A DNA stretch of 64,000 nt from Prostheceraeus crozeri (taxonomy: Eukaryota; Platyhelminthes; Polycladida; Euryleptidae): contig CAJQUW010014769.1 in the NCBI GenBank assembly GCA_907163375.1, positions 62,001-126,000 on the forward strand. The letters run 5' to 3'. The position numbers and the translations under genes are program-made. Within the stretch, counting starts at the first letter, position 1. Each line of letters begins with the position of its first letter. Under the pieces are notes generated by a model. It did not search any database. It was not told where the DNA came from and worked only from the letters and a program-made list of their open reading frames with translations. Positions 12,901 through 25,811 of this stretch are shown here, in pieces.

Positions 12901-13590
12901 GCCTCATTCAACTGACGATGGTGCTTTTAAGTCAGACTTGTTATACAAAAGTGAAAATGATATTGATTCTTTATTTATCAACAATTCAAATAGTCAAATC
13001 TGCTATTCAATTCAACGAATTTTGACTATGCTTTACAAAAAAAAATGAATACCAGCCTTTTATTTGAAATGAATTTGACTCTAGAAAATACATTTAATAT
13101 CAATTTGAAAATTTAGATCATGAATATTAAAAAATGTGCCAAAAAGTATCTTGACACAAAAAGAGGAACAAACATTATTTGATATTTATCTTCGCATTTA
13201 TACTGAGCATTGGGACACTGAGTATTGAGTCTCGCCCTACGGGTTCATGCATAGATATGTTAATCTCAAAAAATTCAATAAAGATGGATACTTTGCACTT
13301 GTTTCGAAAATAGTCATTCAAGCCAATAGCAAGGGGTATAGGCTATGAATCTTTCTCCAACTATACCTTGTTCATCACTCCAATCACGAATGACAAAAGT
13401 ACTAAATGAAAAATTGCATTATTTCTATTATTATGATAATTAACCATTATCACTATTATTAGGCATACATTTATGCCTGTAAATATAGGTCCTCTAAGAA
13501 CATATTCGCCTGGATAAAGCATTCCTATCAAAATGATCACAAATGGCAAGTTTATAGAGATATCACTGTATATCACTGAGATATGTTCTT
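9990..13590. other. Long non-coding stretch
   Basis: AT-rich sequence with only short chance ORFs. An AATAAT-type low-complexity run lies at about 10,730-10,785. I found no coding motif, terminal repeat or RNA gene. Confidence 0.4.
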
Positions 13591-13594
13591 GTGG

Positions 13595-13856
13595 TAAAGG
13601 GGCTTTTACACGTATGCGAATTCGATTGCGAATTTAAAATTCGCAATCGGTTCGTAGCCATATCGCCATGGTATGCGAATGATTTTGGAAATTTCAGAAA
13701 CTTATCCGTCAGTTGGCGAACTTTGAAAAACTTTGCGAACTGTTGCGAATCGATGCGAATTCTCGTGAGAAGCTAGGACGACTGGTGGCGCATAGGAAAA
13801 TATTTTAACTCGCCGTGATTCTCAATCGAATTCGCATACGTGTGAAACCCCCTTTA
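13595..13856. mobile_element. MITE with about 35-bp terminal inverted repeats
   Basis: The left end TAAAGGGGCTTTTACACGTA continues with TGCGAATTCGATTG. It is mirrored at the right end, whose reverse complement starts TAAAGGGGGTTTCACACGTA and continues TGCGAATTCGATTG. The 262-bp interior has no coding capacity and repeats the TGCGAAT word many times. Size and ends fit a non-autonomous DNA transposon. The GGGGCTTTCACACG type of end is seen in PIF/Harbinger MITEs, but the flanking TAA/TTA do not settle the superfamily. Confidence 0.8.
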
Positions 13857-13859
13857 TGC

Positions 13860-14340
13860 TGCATGTAGATTAGATATAACTTGCTTTTGATCATCGTCGA
13901 TTATCTGCTAACAAAAAGAACTTCTCTTGGAGAAGTGACGGCATGGTGAACTTAAATTAACCATTCCCTTTGTTCAATTATTTGCAAAATTGGACGAAAA
14001 GTTACTTGGAATTGTGCTTTACACACCTATACTGAGAATGTCAAGAAGCATCAAGCCTTCAACTATCGTATTCGAGTTGTGGCAGTTACTAGATCACAGA
14101 TTGTGATCGCCGTTTTGACCACCCTTGGTATTTTGGCATTTTAGAAAAATCAATTTTTGACACAAGCCACATTTTCAAAATTACAATGATTTCAATGGTT
14201 TCAGTAATTCGATCTTGGAAGATGTTAATAAGTTTCATTAATTCCATGATAAGCAATAAAATCTTTTCATGAACAAAAAATCTTCTTTTAACAATGAAAT
14301 ACTTAGTTAATTAGTTTTAATTATAACAATCAGTCAATTA
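13860..14340. other. Non-coding spacer
   Basis: No recognisable feature. It may include a diverged or lost left part of the hAT-like copy that follows. Confidence 0.3.
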
Positions 14341-14344
14341 GTTA

Positions 14345-14985
14345 TTCAATTACATGAACTATTATTCAACTTCCAATCACAACAATGAACAACATTAATT
14401 TTTAAGACTGTAGTTATATAGACACGATGCGCAACTGTAAAAGAAAAACTTTACACTTTCAGTTCAATGTTGAATTCACTTCAATTCGATCGGACCCACT
14501 TATACCAAAATAATATCATGAATATCAGTGTCACTTATACCGTCAATCTTCAATCGCGCTCGCTGATGTGTTGCCGTATACGCTGCTGTGTTGTTGTTCG
14601 CTGGCAGGCAGTTGTTGTTGTTACTTTTGTAGTTTTGTTACACCGCGAGAGCCCGGAGTTCTTCTAACAGCTACTGAAGATGTCGTATGTGTTGTTGTTG
14701 CGTCAATTTCTCATCGTTTCTAATTTATACAAAGTTTTGAGACTTGGCGATAAAACCACTTTCTTTTGAAAATTGAAAGAGTTTCCTTTAATCTCTGCTC
14801 GTTAGCTTTCAACCCGACCACATTTCGTTCTTATCACGGAATTTTTAATCTCCATTTTTAACATAGACCGTTAATCAAATTTCATGATATCAATTTTATC
14901 GTCGTTTTTTCTTTCATCAGCAATCACGTTATTCGCACACTGAATTTCTTTCTTTTGTCAGTATATTAATAGATTTATTCGCATC

Positions 14986-15035
<50 letters not shown>

Positions 15036-15442
15036 GTTTGATTCTTTGCTGACCGTTAACTTTCTTCTCTTTTTTACGAGAGATATTGAGTATCTCGTTT
15101 ACGAAACGAAAATGGCGTGGGCTGACCGGTTACATATATACATATACGCAAGAAATATGAGCTATTAACATGAAAACACACATAAGAACGACGCAGGGAA
15201 CGGCACATAGGAACAACGGGGATAGGATAAGAGCACATGGGTTAGATTGAAACGAACATTGGTTAGATACATTAACATAAGACACTATACGCGACTTGCA
15301 ATTATCGGAATTGAATCTTATTATGGAATTGGAATTGAATTGAACTGTTTCGACTGGAATTGGAATTGGATTTGGAATTGACATTTTTGCTACGGAAGTG
15401 GAATTGGAATTAAAAAATTTCGGTGGAATTTTTCCAGCTCTG
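14345..15442. mobile_element. hAT-like non-autonomous element, copy 1 (left end lost)
   Basis: This stretch is highly similar, in the same orientation, to about 62,765-63,839. Shared landmarks are a CAACTTCCAATCACAACAAT block, a (TC)n run, an ACGAAACGAAAATGGCGT block, and a GAATTGGAATTGG-rich right end that closes with CCAGCTCTG. The right terminus matches that of the complete sister copy, which has 8-bp target duplications. No matching left terminus is visible before 14,345, so this copy is truncated or its left end has diverged. It does not code for a transposase. Confidence 0.8.
14990..15032. repeat. (TC)n microsatellite
   Basis: A run of about 20 TC dinucleotides inside the hAT-like copy. 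The same site in the sister copy (about 63,422-63,440) has under half as many units. Confidence 0.95.
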
Positions 15443-15653
15443 CTTATAATTATTATGTAATTAAATGTAATTTGTATATGATGGTATGTGATGTACATCA
15501 TGATCACTCTGTAAACTTGTAGATATATATATGTCTCATTTATTCTTTTTTATTGATGGTATCCATATGTTACACGTGTTATCAACGCTTACTTGTAAAC
15601 CCTTCCGGCCATCGCTTCGCGTTTTCAGAATAAACATTTATGACTTATGACTT
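15443..15653 (+). mobile_element. Probable LINE 3' tail
   Basis: The segment ends in CAGAATAAACATTTATGACTTATGACTTG, a polyadenylation-like hexamer followed by a short tandem repeat of ATGACTT, as found at the ends of CR1/L2-type LINEs. The last bases before it (TCCGGCCATCGCTTCGCG) look like a LINE 3' untranslated region. No coding part remains. Confidence 0.4.
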
Positions 15654-15654
15654 G

Positions 15655-17290
15655 TTATTGTTGCCTGAAGCGACTGAATTTATTCTATGAGATACTTCAA
15701 TAGTATATTCAATACTACTAAAAAATTACTCAATCAGTAGTGCAAAGATTCAGACACATTAAAAGATGAAAAAGAAATTTTACGACGAAAGTCTTCCTGG
15801 AAGTGTGCATTTACTGGATAAGGAGACTAAAGTTTTTAGCTTTATTGCTGAAATTTCGTCGATTATGCTCTTTAAATTTTCATTTAAGCGTGTGGTTGCG
15901 GGCTTGTAGGTTGTACAATGAACGAAATAGATATCGGTCAGCGAAAAAGTATGAATCCAGAAAGGGATTTGCATATCTAGTTGTGAGCTTAAATTAGATA
16001 TTGACAGTGCATCGTGCGCTTTGTATATTCGAATCAAGGAGCATCTTGAGCACAAAGATTAAATTTGTTAGCATCACTTCGAATTTTGCTAGCGGAGGAA
16101 GAATTTCCTCTTGATACTAGGGTGTTTGATTCTAAATCAATCAATCTATCCTTCAGTCTTCAAGAAAGACATGGAAATCAACAATTGATAGTAGAGATGA
16201 AAGTCATGAGCTTCATTGATATCTTACCGCTAAGCTTTGAATTTTGAATTTAATTAATCCTATCTCTGTTAATTAAGAGACCTCTATATCAGCGAAAATA
16301 AAGATATAAAGGCAATAACGTTAGTAGCTTGGCTTGCCAAAAATTTCGCTCATATCAATGCTGCGCTTGATTTATTAAAGAACTGGAAATTCATGCATTA
16401 ATTATCGCGTTAACACATTGCACGCTCTATTAAGCATCAAGGGACTCTCTACGCCACACACACCATCTTCTTCGAAGCGTGTGTCCGTCAAGTAAGTTCC
16501 CTTCGTTCATCCTGACTTCTCTTTCTTTGTGGAACAAAAACCGTTCAGTTGGAATTTAGATTCTTTATCTTTCGTTTTTCAGAATAAATTCTACATGTAG
16601 GTATATTTTTACAGAATTGTTGAAAACTCATAAATAACACTGACAATTTTCCAAAAAGTTGATGGAAATGGACATATATAGGCAGTTATTCTATAAATAA
16701 TTTAATCAATAAATCTAACGGTCAATAATTTAAATTTATCTGCGTGTAAAATACAATAAAATGATCATAATTTTCTACCAGGCAACTTTGGCTACATTTG
16801 GCAACAGAGCGTGTGTGAATTCTATACTTAACATGATAAGATTACTTTATTGATAAATCTCTAATATTTGTCACCTGATTCATTACTAATATTTCTTTTC
16901 GCCTTCCAAGGTGAATTTTTCAAAGCCTTCTATTTCATTCTGTGATATAACTAATTACAGCATGCCATGATTACTGACTACTTACAAAAGGTTAACAATT
17001 TGAAACCAAGTATGGAGTAACAGAGATATGCAAAAATGATACAAACCTCTCTATAAGCGATCCTAACCACGCACTGCTGCCACATAGCCAAAGTTAGGCA
17101 GTGAAAGATTATAAAATCACTTTATTGGATTTCACACGTAGATATCTTAAATTTATATGGAATATTTTTCATGGAATAAGCATATCGTTGCTGCATACAA
17201 ACAACATGTGCAATATGCTCATGCCCGCATGACTTGTCCGCGACAAAGAATATAAAATAATAGAATACGTAATTCAGCAGAAATGTGCAG
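15655..17290. other. Non-coding, no gene recognised
   Basis: AT-rich sequence with short chance ORFs on both strands. I saw no conserved motif. Confidence 0.4.
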
Positions 17291-17299
17291 ATATCCAGT

Positions 17300-19775
17300 G
17301 AGACTTTGAAGTCACCGACTGATATCTGTCGACAAATCTGTTGAAAAGCTGCAAAGATGCCAATTTCCGTCAACGAAAGTTGCTTCTCGCAACGTTGACT
17401 ATGCGCTACTGAAGTCGCTAAGTGCAACATTTAAGGATAAACGAAGCACTCCTGGTATTATCACTTACAGAAGCATGAAGAAATTTGATCCTGACAGTTT
17501 CAGAAGTAGCCTGCAATCATTACCATGGAACATAATTGAATTATTTGATGACTTTGAAGACTGTCTCCAGACCTGTTACGATCTCTTCATGTCATGTGTT
17601 GATGAGCATGCCCCTCTTACCAAAAGAAGGGTTAAATCCAAAAAGTTGCCAGACTGGTGGACTCCTGAAATTAACGATTTGATCTCCAAACGCAACCGAA
17701 TTGACAAGAAAAATAATACCGATGAGTACCGCGCATTTAGAAATCAAGTCAAAAACTCTATTAAGAAAGCTAAAGAGGATCACTATGCTTCTCTTCTGTC
17801 GAAACATTCCCCCTCATCTCGTGAGTTCTGGAAATTCTTCAATGAATTATCTCCCAAAAGCGACAATGCGAAAACATCTTGCAATACAATTGGCGGTTAC
17901 TAGTTACACTGATGATCAAGTCATTTCCAATGTTCTTAATGATAATTTTGTTAATCGTGCCTCTCCAATTTCTCTACCAGCAGTGTTTAGTGTTATTGAC
18001 AATAATGATCATGTCAACCGTCTTAACAGTTTTGTCGAGGAACGTCTACATGGGCGTACTTTCCAAATTGAGGTGATATCGGAAAGCTTTGTATGCGATC
18101 AACTCCAGAAGCTAAGCGCTAGTAAATCATCGGGCATTGATGGTGTACGCAGTTTTCTTAAATATTGGTGCAGAAATAATTTCCCCATCTCTCACTTCCA
18201 TTCTGAACAAAAGCATAACGAATGGGCATTTTCCTTCTCAGTGGAACGTGGCCCGAGTGACTCCTATATTCAAGTCTGGTAGACATGATGATCCAGAAAA
18301 CTATAGACCAATAAGCATATTGCCAGCTTTATCAAAAATTTTAGAACGTCTTATTCACACTCAGCTTTTGCTCTTCTTGGAATCGAATATGCTACTATAC
18401 TCAAAACAATCTGGGTTTCGCAAATCGCATTCCTGCGAGACGGCCCTTGTAAAAATTTGGGATTTTGGATCAGAAGTGCGTCCAGTAAAGAAATCGTTGG
18501 AGTTGTTTTCCTTGACATTAGGAAAGCTTTTGAGTCAGTCTCGCATGAGCGATTACTTGAAAAACTATTCTTGTACGGCGTTCAAGGTCTATCTCTTTCC
18601 TTCAAAAGCAATGTTTCAAATAGAAAACAGCAAGTTAAGTTCAACAATGCGCTGTCAGACACTATTTCTATTAGTCGTGGTGTTCCTCAGGGATCTATCT
18701 TGGGACCCTTGTTGTTTCTCCTATACATCAACGACATTCATCTGCTGTCCAGGCACTCTTGTTTGGATATTTATGCTGACGATACCACTCTCCATTCTTC
18801 ATCACGTTCCTTTTCTCAGCTGAACGATAATCTTAGTAAAGATCTTCTTTTGTTGCAAAATTGGTGCTCTACCAACGACCTCGCTGTGAACAACTGCAAA
18901 ACAACCTGCATGGCGCTGATGCCTTACCAACGTAGGCGATTTGTAGAGGATTCCTTGCATGTATCAATAGGTAGCAACAATATTAAGTCTACTGATACCC
19001 ATAAAACCTTGGGTATTGATAGCAATTTCTCCTGGAAAAATCATATTAATAGTATTTGTAAGAAAGTACGACCAAAATTGTTCCTTTTCCAGCGCATTAA
19101 ATCATTTTTGCCGTATCATACTCGAGTCAAATTCGTGAAGTGTTTCATTTTGCCTCATTTGGGCTATTGTCTAACTGTCTGGGGTTTTTCCAATTCTGCG
19201 GATCTAAAGCGTCTTGACAGACTTGTTTGTAAGGCTTTGAGGCTTTTCCTTGATTTGAATTCTAAGACGAATATACCGGTATGTGCGTCTAGGAAAACTT
19301 TATACAAAAAGTTTAATATTCTCCCTCTTCAGGAGTATGTCAAATACAGGACTTGTGTTCTAGTTTTCAAAGCCTTGAACGGTTTAGCTCCCACCTACAT
19401 TGCGGAACTGTTATCGTATAGCCTTCCTAACCGTGATCTTCGTTCTTCAAATGACAAGAAACTTCATATTCCGTTTGGTCGAACTGCTCTGTCTCATATT
19501 AGTTTCTTGTGTAAAGGCCCTTCTCTCTTCATTGATTTGCCACTTCATATCAGACATTGTAATTCGTTAGCTTCTTTCATAAAATTGTGTTTCGAACATT
19601 ATTTTTCTAAATTCATTGATTGTGTATGACGCGCTACATGATGTGTACAATATGTTTTATTTCCGTTTATCATTTATTCTGTTACTTGCACGACCACATT
19701 GAAAAAAGGCTTGCCTATTGTGCTTTCGAGGATAAATAAAGTCTATCTATCTATCTATCTATCTATCTATCATAA
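17300..19775 (+). mobile_element. LINE (CR1/L2-like) with reverse transcriptase and TCTA tail
   Basis: The coding strand starts inside the region between endonuclease and RT (VASRNVDYALLKSL, then ITYRSMKKFDPDSF), passes the pre-RT SKSSGIDG block and NYRPISILPALSKILER, and reaches the RT core with FLDIRKAFESVSH, GVPQGSILGPLLFLLYIND and the catalytic YADD at about 18,772. The open frame from 18,457 runs on through HLGYCLTVWGFS to a stop at 19,629. Reading changes frame several times between about 17,880 and 18,470, so this copy is inactive. The 3' untranslated region carries AATAAA and ends in (TCTA)n, the short tandem tail of CR1/L2-type LINEs. The endonuclease N-terminus and ORF1 are missing (5' truncation). 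Confidence 0.9.
19738..19771. repeat. (TCTA)n tail
   Basis: About eight TCTA units follow the AATAAA of the LINE and form its 3' tail. Confidence 0.9.
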
Positions 19776-19779
19776 ACAT

Positions 19780-22700
19780 GTACTTTAGGAAGAGATTTTG
19801 ATATTAACATAAGGCAACCTTTGGTTTATATTCCATTTGTATGAGAAGATAAAAAGCGATTATTACTGAAGTATTCCTGAGATTCATTTGAACTTTCACT
19901 TATTAGAATCCATTTGAGAAGCAGTGTTAGGAGAATCTGCGTTTAAGATTGTGTAAACATCATTTTCAGAAGAAACGTCACTTAATTGAAATATTGAACT
20001 GAAGTAACACTTCACAAAAAGGTAATCATCGTTCGATACTAATTCAATTTTTCAAAACATATCGCGAACACATGCTCTCTCTCGCTCGTTGAATTCTCTT
20101 TTCGTTCTTAAGATGTCCAATTACTAAATCGTCAGTACATGCAGCTGAAGAAACTTGCACTTTAGTACGCTTACGTTGCAAAGTTTCCATACCAGTGTGA
20201 GCTGGTATAATTTGACCTAGCCGATTCTATTGCGGACTCTAAAGTACTGTTCTGACGCATGCAATGCGCAGCATATTTAGTGTGCGAACTTTTTAATGAA
20301 TGGTGGCATTCATTTATTCCAAATCACTCATTTTCATGCTATGAATTGCAATTCGAAATGTAAAATCAACAAATTTTATAGATTCTTAGAATTTTTAAAA
20401 TTACCGAATTCTGGCTATATACAATGCTCTATCCGATGTCTGTGGTAACGATGGATGATCATGACGATCATGATGATCATACGATTCATGATACAGCACT
20501 CTAGCTTAGAAATGATCAGCTTCGTTAGGAATTTAACACACAAATGCTTGCAGAGAGGAGGAAAATTCAGACCTACGGGAAAGTAGGCTACTTTTCAAAA
20601 TAGGCTAGGTCAAAAATAGAAACTTCCAATTGACTAAATCCAATGATTTTTGGTAAAAATTTAAAAAATACGCTAAAGGAAAATTGCATCGGATTACGAA
20701 GGACCAAAGAAACAAATGCGAAGGGGGAAGAATCGACCCCCGTTATGGGTTGTTGAACAACATGCTTTTCGGGAATCAGACAAACAGGCATGATTTTTTG
20801 TCTCAATCCCCTTTTTTCACTTTTTTCAGCTGTGAACACGTTGTTGCAATTTTTACTATTGCAAGCGTCTGAACTGACTCCTTAACATTGTCCTGATATT
20901 TCATCTTTCATAGAGCATGATGAGTCTTTGAATGTCCTGAAATGTCCAATGAATTCATAGATACTATCTTATGAATATAATAACTTATAGAAGGAGTGCG
21001 CTATATTACTTTTCGATTTTGAAATCATGGAAATTATAAGTTGCGAGCATAAGTTTCATTATCAACCTATAATAAATGCAATATAGGCATACATTGTTTT
21101 AAAAAACAGGAAATTACAACATGTTTTTCAGTTGGTGAGAAATATTCTCTTCTGGCATTAGACTCTATAACTAAGCAATTTGCCTAATATAATTACGAGG
21201 TGAATACTGCCTCATCTCCTGATCGCTTTAAAAAAATAACAAAGAGGATACTTCTGTGGAAAATATGATGCATCGCGGCTTTTTTTGAACATTTGGCTGA
21301 TGCTTCCGGCATTTCACATCATCGATAATGCCAGCTTTTCTGTCAAGAGTACATTAGATATCCAAATAATTGATAGAAAATATACTATTCATCCATTCTT
21401 ACAAAGGGGAAAGTTTTTTGTGAAACAACGCTTGTCAAGCCGAAATATAAAAAGCTAGCAATTAGACATCAGAATACGGAAACACATCCCTTTTGACTGA
21501 GTATGCTCCTACACACATTAACAAAGGGTTATCTCCACATGACATCGATCATTATTAGAATAACATTTCGAGTAGAGACGGGCCGGAATTTTCAATTTCA
21601 AGTGTAGCTACTAATATTTGCAAGTAGACGCATTCGTAAATATGCGCTTCGGAAAGCGCATGCTTGCTTTTCAAATCGTGATTGTGACTCGTACCCGCAA
21701 AGGCAATTGTCATGTTGACTTATAAAATCATGTCATATCTTGCAGATGCAGATAGCTTCTTACATGGCTCTTCATGATGTTTTCTGTGGAGAACGTGCCG
21801 GTTTTAAATCCATTGATGGAAGCATTCTTAGGGAGAAACCAAAGCGAGTGAGTTAAGAAAGCTTATTTCCTAGCGCTCCAGTATTCGGCATGACAGGCAT
21901 GATTGCAAACCTAGCTAATTAATCTCGATTTTTCACCAGCACTGTATTGAAGAAATTTCAAGTTTAAAAGGAAGTCAAGAAGCATTATCTGATCAATCAG
22001 TGGTCCGGACTTGACCGGCCGTGCCGGTTGTGTTTCCAAAAAGTCCTGATTTATCATTAAGGCCCACATGAATCATAGACAGGGACGATTTTACAATCCG
22101 ATAGTGTTGTTTCGCGATACCGGGACAACCAGACTGAAACCAGAGCTATTTCGGTCAAACCTGGATGTATCGTACTTTTTCAAAAACAATCACACTTTGA
22201 AACCCGAAAATGAAATTGTTGATGGCTTGACATTAAATATTTTCAATTAATTTGGTGAGCTTACTAGAATGACATCCTCATTGCTTCTCTTGCCCATCTT
22301 GTGTTATGGAAAGCAGTGAATCAAAACTTTTGAATCATTGAAGAGACTCTCATGTCACGAAATACCCAATGAATCACTTCTTTCGTCTTAAGAAAAAACT
22401 TCGCATTTTTTCGAAACATAAATCTAGTCGAAATTGATGCGCGTGATCATTTCAAGTGTTATCAACGTTTGACACAATAATTATGCCTCTTTGATACTTT
22501 TAGAGCAGTAGTGTAGTTTTGATCATTCCTTTTACATTCCCTTCATAGGAAAATTTGCCTTGATAGTCCAAAAATTTTAATCATGCCCTGATGCATCAGT
22601 TTTGAACGAGAGAAACATTCATCTTTTTGCGATTGTTGTGAAAATGAATAACGAAAAAATGGACGAAAGCGGAGTATTAGTCATACTCTAAATATGACAT

Positions 22701-25700
22701 GACAGCTATGTATTTCATTCCCACAAGGTTTATGGTATTATAATGCTTCCTTATCATCTTACCGATAAATGTTCGATCGATATCTTTTCCCTTTTTGCCT
22801 TGTGATTATGGATTCATTTCCGCAGTAAACAAATGATGACTAAAGGGCTTGTTGTTTTCCCATGTATTCAGGTAGGGCCAGGTTTGCTAATGATATGTGA
22901 CATGCAAGTCCAGGACACCTCATGGCCCTTTTAACATTCATTAATCATTCGTGGGAAGAAATGTCCTTATCGCCCACGCAAACAAAACCAGATAGCATTG
23001 ATGCGCAAACTTGGCATTTCCACAAAACACCGCACATTGACGAAGTGCGTAGTAAGATTACATCCATCCATTGATCCGAACCAGTTTCTCATCACTTCGA
23101 AATGTATTGCCAATTTTTTCAATCGGAATTTGACCATACAAGAAGTAAACAAGGGGATAATGTACTTGAGGAAATGTTTTCACAGATCAATCACCACTTT
23201 GAACTGAACTTAGGCAATTAGTTGTTGTATTCAGCGAGGAACAGTCATCAATTGCTGGAATGTGGTTGTAACCTACATCCTTCGCTTCTCGTATGTTCTA
23301 TTTCATTCATAGATCTGTTACTTCCATTCATGATATTTCCCTGATCACGTGCACGGTATGTGGTTTTGGAATGTGGGAGTTGGTGTAGAGCTTTATCATC
23401 CAGCTGTGTTGATGTGTGTCATTTTACGAAACAAGAATTTCGCAAGTTAATGAATGAAAGAACACGTGGTTTGAAGATGTTCGGCATTCCCAGTAGGAAA
23501 GCGGAAATCAAACAAGAGAAAAAACAATTACGAAAGAATGCAGTTTTATATTTGATGATGAAAGAAGAAAATGCGAAATATACTACCTGGTTGGAATGAT
23601 AATCCATTCATGTCAAACAATTGAAAACATTTTGTGACAGTTGTAAAGAAAGAGGCGGCAGCTTTAATGCCACTGATATGATGGAATGCATGTCAGATTC
23701 CTGAACAGTTGCTGTTTGAATAAAGGGCATTTTGCGTACAAAGATGATATCTTGATAGAAATTGCGCTCCAGATAGTTAATCAAATGCTAAAGTACAATC
23801 GTAGGAATTTCCATGGTGTGATTGAAGTAAAAAATGCGCAAAAAACATTAGAATTTCGGAAACCGGAGTTGAAAGGTCAGTAAAAGACCTTTGAACGAAT
23901 AAAGGTTCAACAACTAACAAGTTGCATATTCACCAAGTCTTTCTCAATTTTCTGTCTTCCTTTCGGCTCTTTATTAGTTTCCCCCAGCCAATATATAAAA
24001 ATCTGTGAATTATCCACAAAATTAAATTCTAACTTTATTCCAAAGGATTGTAAAGGGAAATATCATGCAAAACTTTTTCATTCCTTTCTCCTGGAGTAAT
24101 CGGATCGCTGATGTTTTGTCCTTGTAGACCGACGCTAACGTGAGAAGATTCATGATTGAAGGATTCGCAACTTGGTCGCGATCTTTATCGCATACCAGCA
24201 CTGAAGGTTACCATAGAAATTTTAACCATCCCACCAGTGCACTGAAAGTCGATGAGTCAGATAATTGATGACTCAATGATCTACAAATTTGGTTTTGCGG
24301 AAAATTCACCGATTTTTATACATTGGCGTGGGGGGGGGGAACTAATAAAGAGCCTTCCTTTCTTGTGAAAAGGTTGCATTATAATTTACACCTAGTACAG
24401 ATAATCATCACTCAAAGGGCAAGTGATGTCGTTGCTTTTAAAGTTGCAACAGAAATGAAAAGCAGCAAAATTCTGCAGAATCCTTGCTCGATGCCTGAAC
24501 GGTTTCCATTTGCTATGATTCAGAAAACTGCACACACGTATGTATTTAAGAATGAATATTTTTCTGTTTTTCGCGAACTAATAGGAAGCAAAGCCTTATA
24601 TACTACTTGAGTAGAAAGCAGAAATTAACAAACAATGACTGAGGTAAGATTACTCACTATCTGCAAAGATTAGCGTCCTTTACGAAGCAGCAAAATTTAC
24701 AATTTGCAGCATCGGTAAGCTAATTTAATTGAATTAAACTAATAATTTCATTGGAAATCGATCAATAAAGTTGTGTAACAAGTTGACTTTCTAAATTGCA
24801 GCTTTGAAAATAATCAATTCGTTGTTATGGTAAAGTTCTTTTCACTCAGTTATCCTTCTACTCTTCATTGTATACCATGTATATAAGACTGATATCTTTG
24901 ATAATGCCCAGAAATTCATTAACGGCCCGGAAAATTCATGGGGGCACCATGACCATAGAGAAATATTTTCAAACTCTTGGCATATAATTTATGACATCTA
25001 CATTTTTTCGGGCTGTCGGCAAATTAATTGGCCTCTTGATTGCCCATTGACGCCCTCAAAACATAGCTGTCATCATATCAATGTACAACATGCAGCACAA
25101 TTAATAAACGAGATGCACTGTAAAGACAGTTCGTAGAAATAGTCTAGTGATGCTTATATGACAACAGATATGGTTTAGCCTGACAAGGAAATAAAATGCA
25201 TGCAAAAGTGAAGCACTTCAGTTTTGAAAGTGAAGTCAGCAAATTTCATCATTGCAATGGTTGGGAAGGAATCACATATTGAACGAGATTTCTCTGTCTT
25301 GTCTCTCGAAGCGGTAACTTGATTTTACCATAAATGTTCGTAGATTCTGTTTGCTCTGATTAGCTCGTATTTTATTGCATCTGTATGTAACATAATTGTC
25401 ATTTATCACTATTTCTAAGTATAAATTTGTCATTTTTCATTATTACATGCAAAAAGATTTTGTAAAATTTAGATTTTTTGAAAATTTCACTGTCCTTTGT
25501 TTCAATCTGCGCATCCCCAATATTGGATATATTAGTGGCAATTGGTCAGTGATTTGCTATTTGAAGCAGATCGCACAATCAATGGTCATCGGGACGTGAG
25601 GACATGGCACGAATCTACATCCAAGTAATGATGAAGTGTTGATACTTTGGTCCAATGCATCACATCATCCATCTGGCATCATCCCTTGGCATTTTTCTGT

Positions 25701-25800
25701 TGCACTTATCCATGCTTTAGCGAGTATCTTGAACTTGCAAACCATCATTTGATTACAGAGCTTCTTGCATTACAGATATGCCGAAGTCCATGCATGTGAG
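19780..25800. other. Long stretch without a recognised gene
   Basis: AT-rich with ORFs under 100 codons. A palindrome-rich GATCATGA run lies at about 20,450-20,490. Plus-strand ORFs at 22,998-23,207, 23,360-23,599 and 24,323-24,610 follow one another in the same orientation. The second contains a charged helix (SRKAEIKQEKKQLRKNAV) and could be a trace of a decayed element, but I recognise no family and would not call a gene. Confidence 0.35.
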
Positions 25801-25803
25801 GTA

Positions 25804-25811
25804 TTCTAGAC
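25804..25811. repeat. 8-bp target duplication, left (TTCTAGAC)
   Basis: Identical to 26,774-26,781 on the other side of the hAT element. Confidence 0.9.

Noticed and set aside
17122-17430. Minus-strand ORF of 102 codons
   Set aside because: It overlaps the plus-strand LINE coding trace in its 3' part and has no motif of its own.
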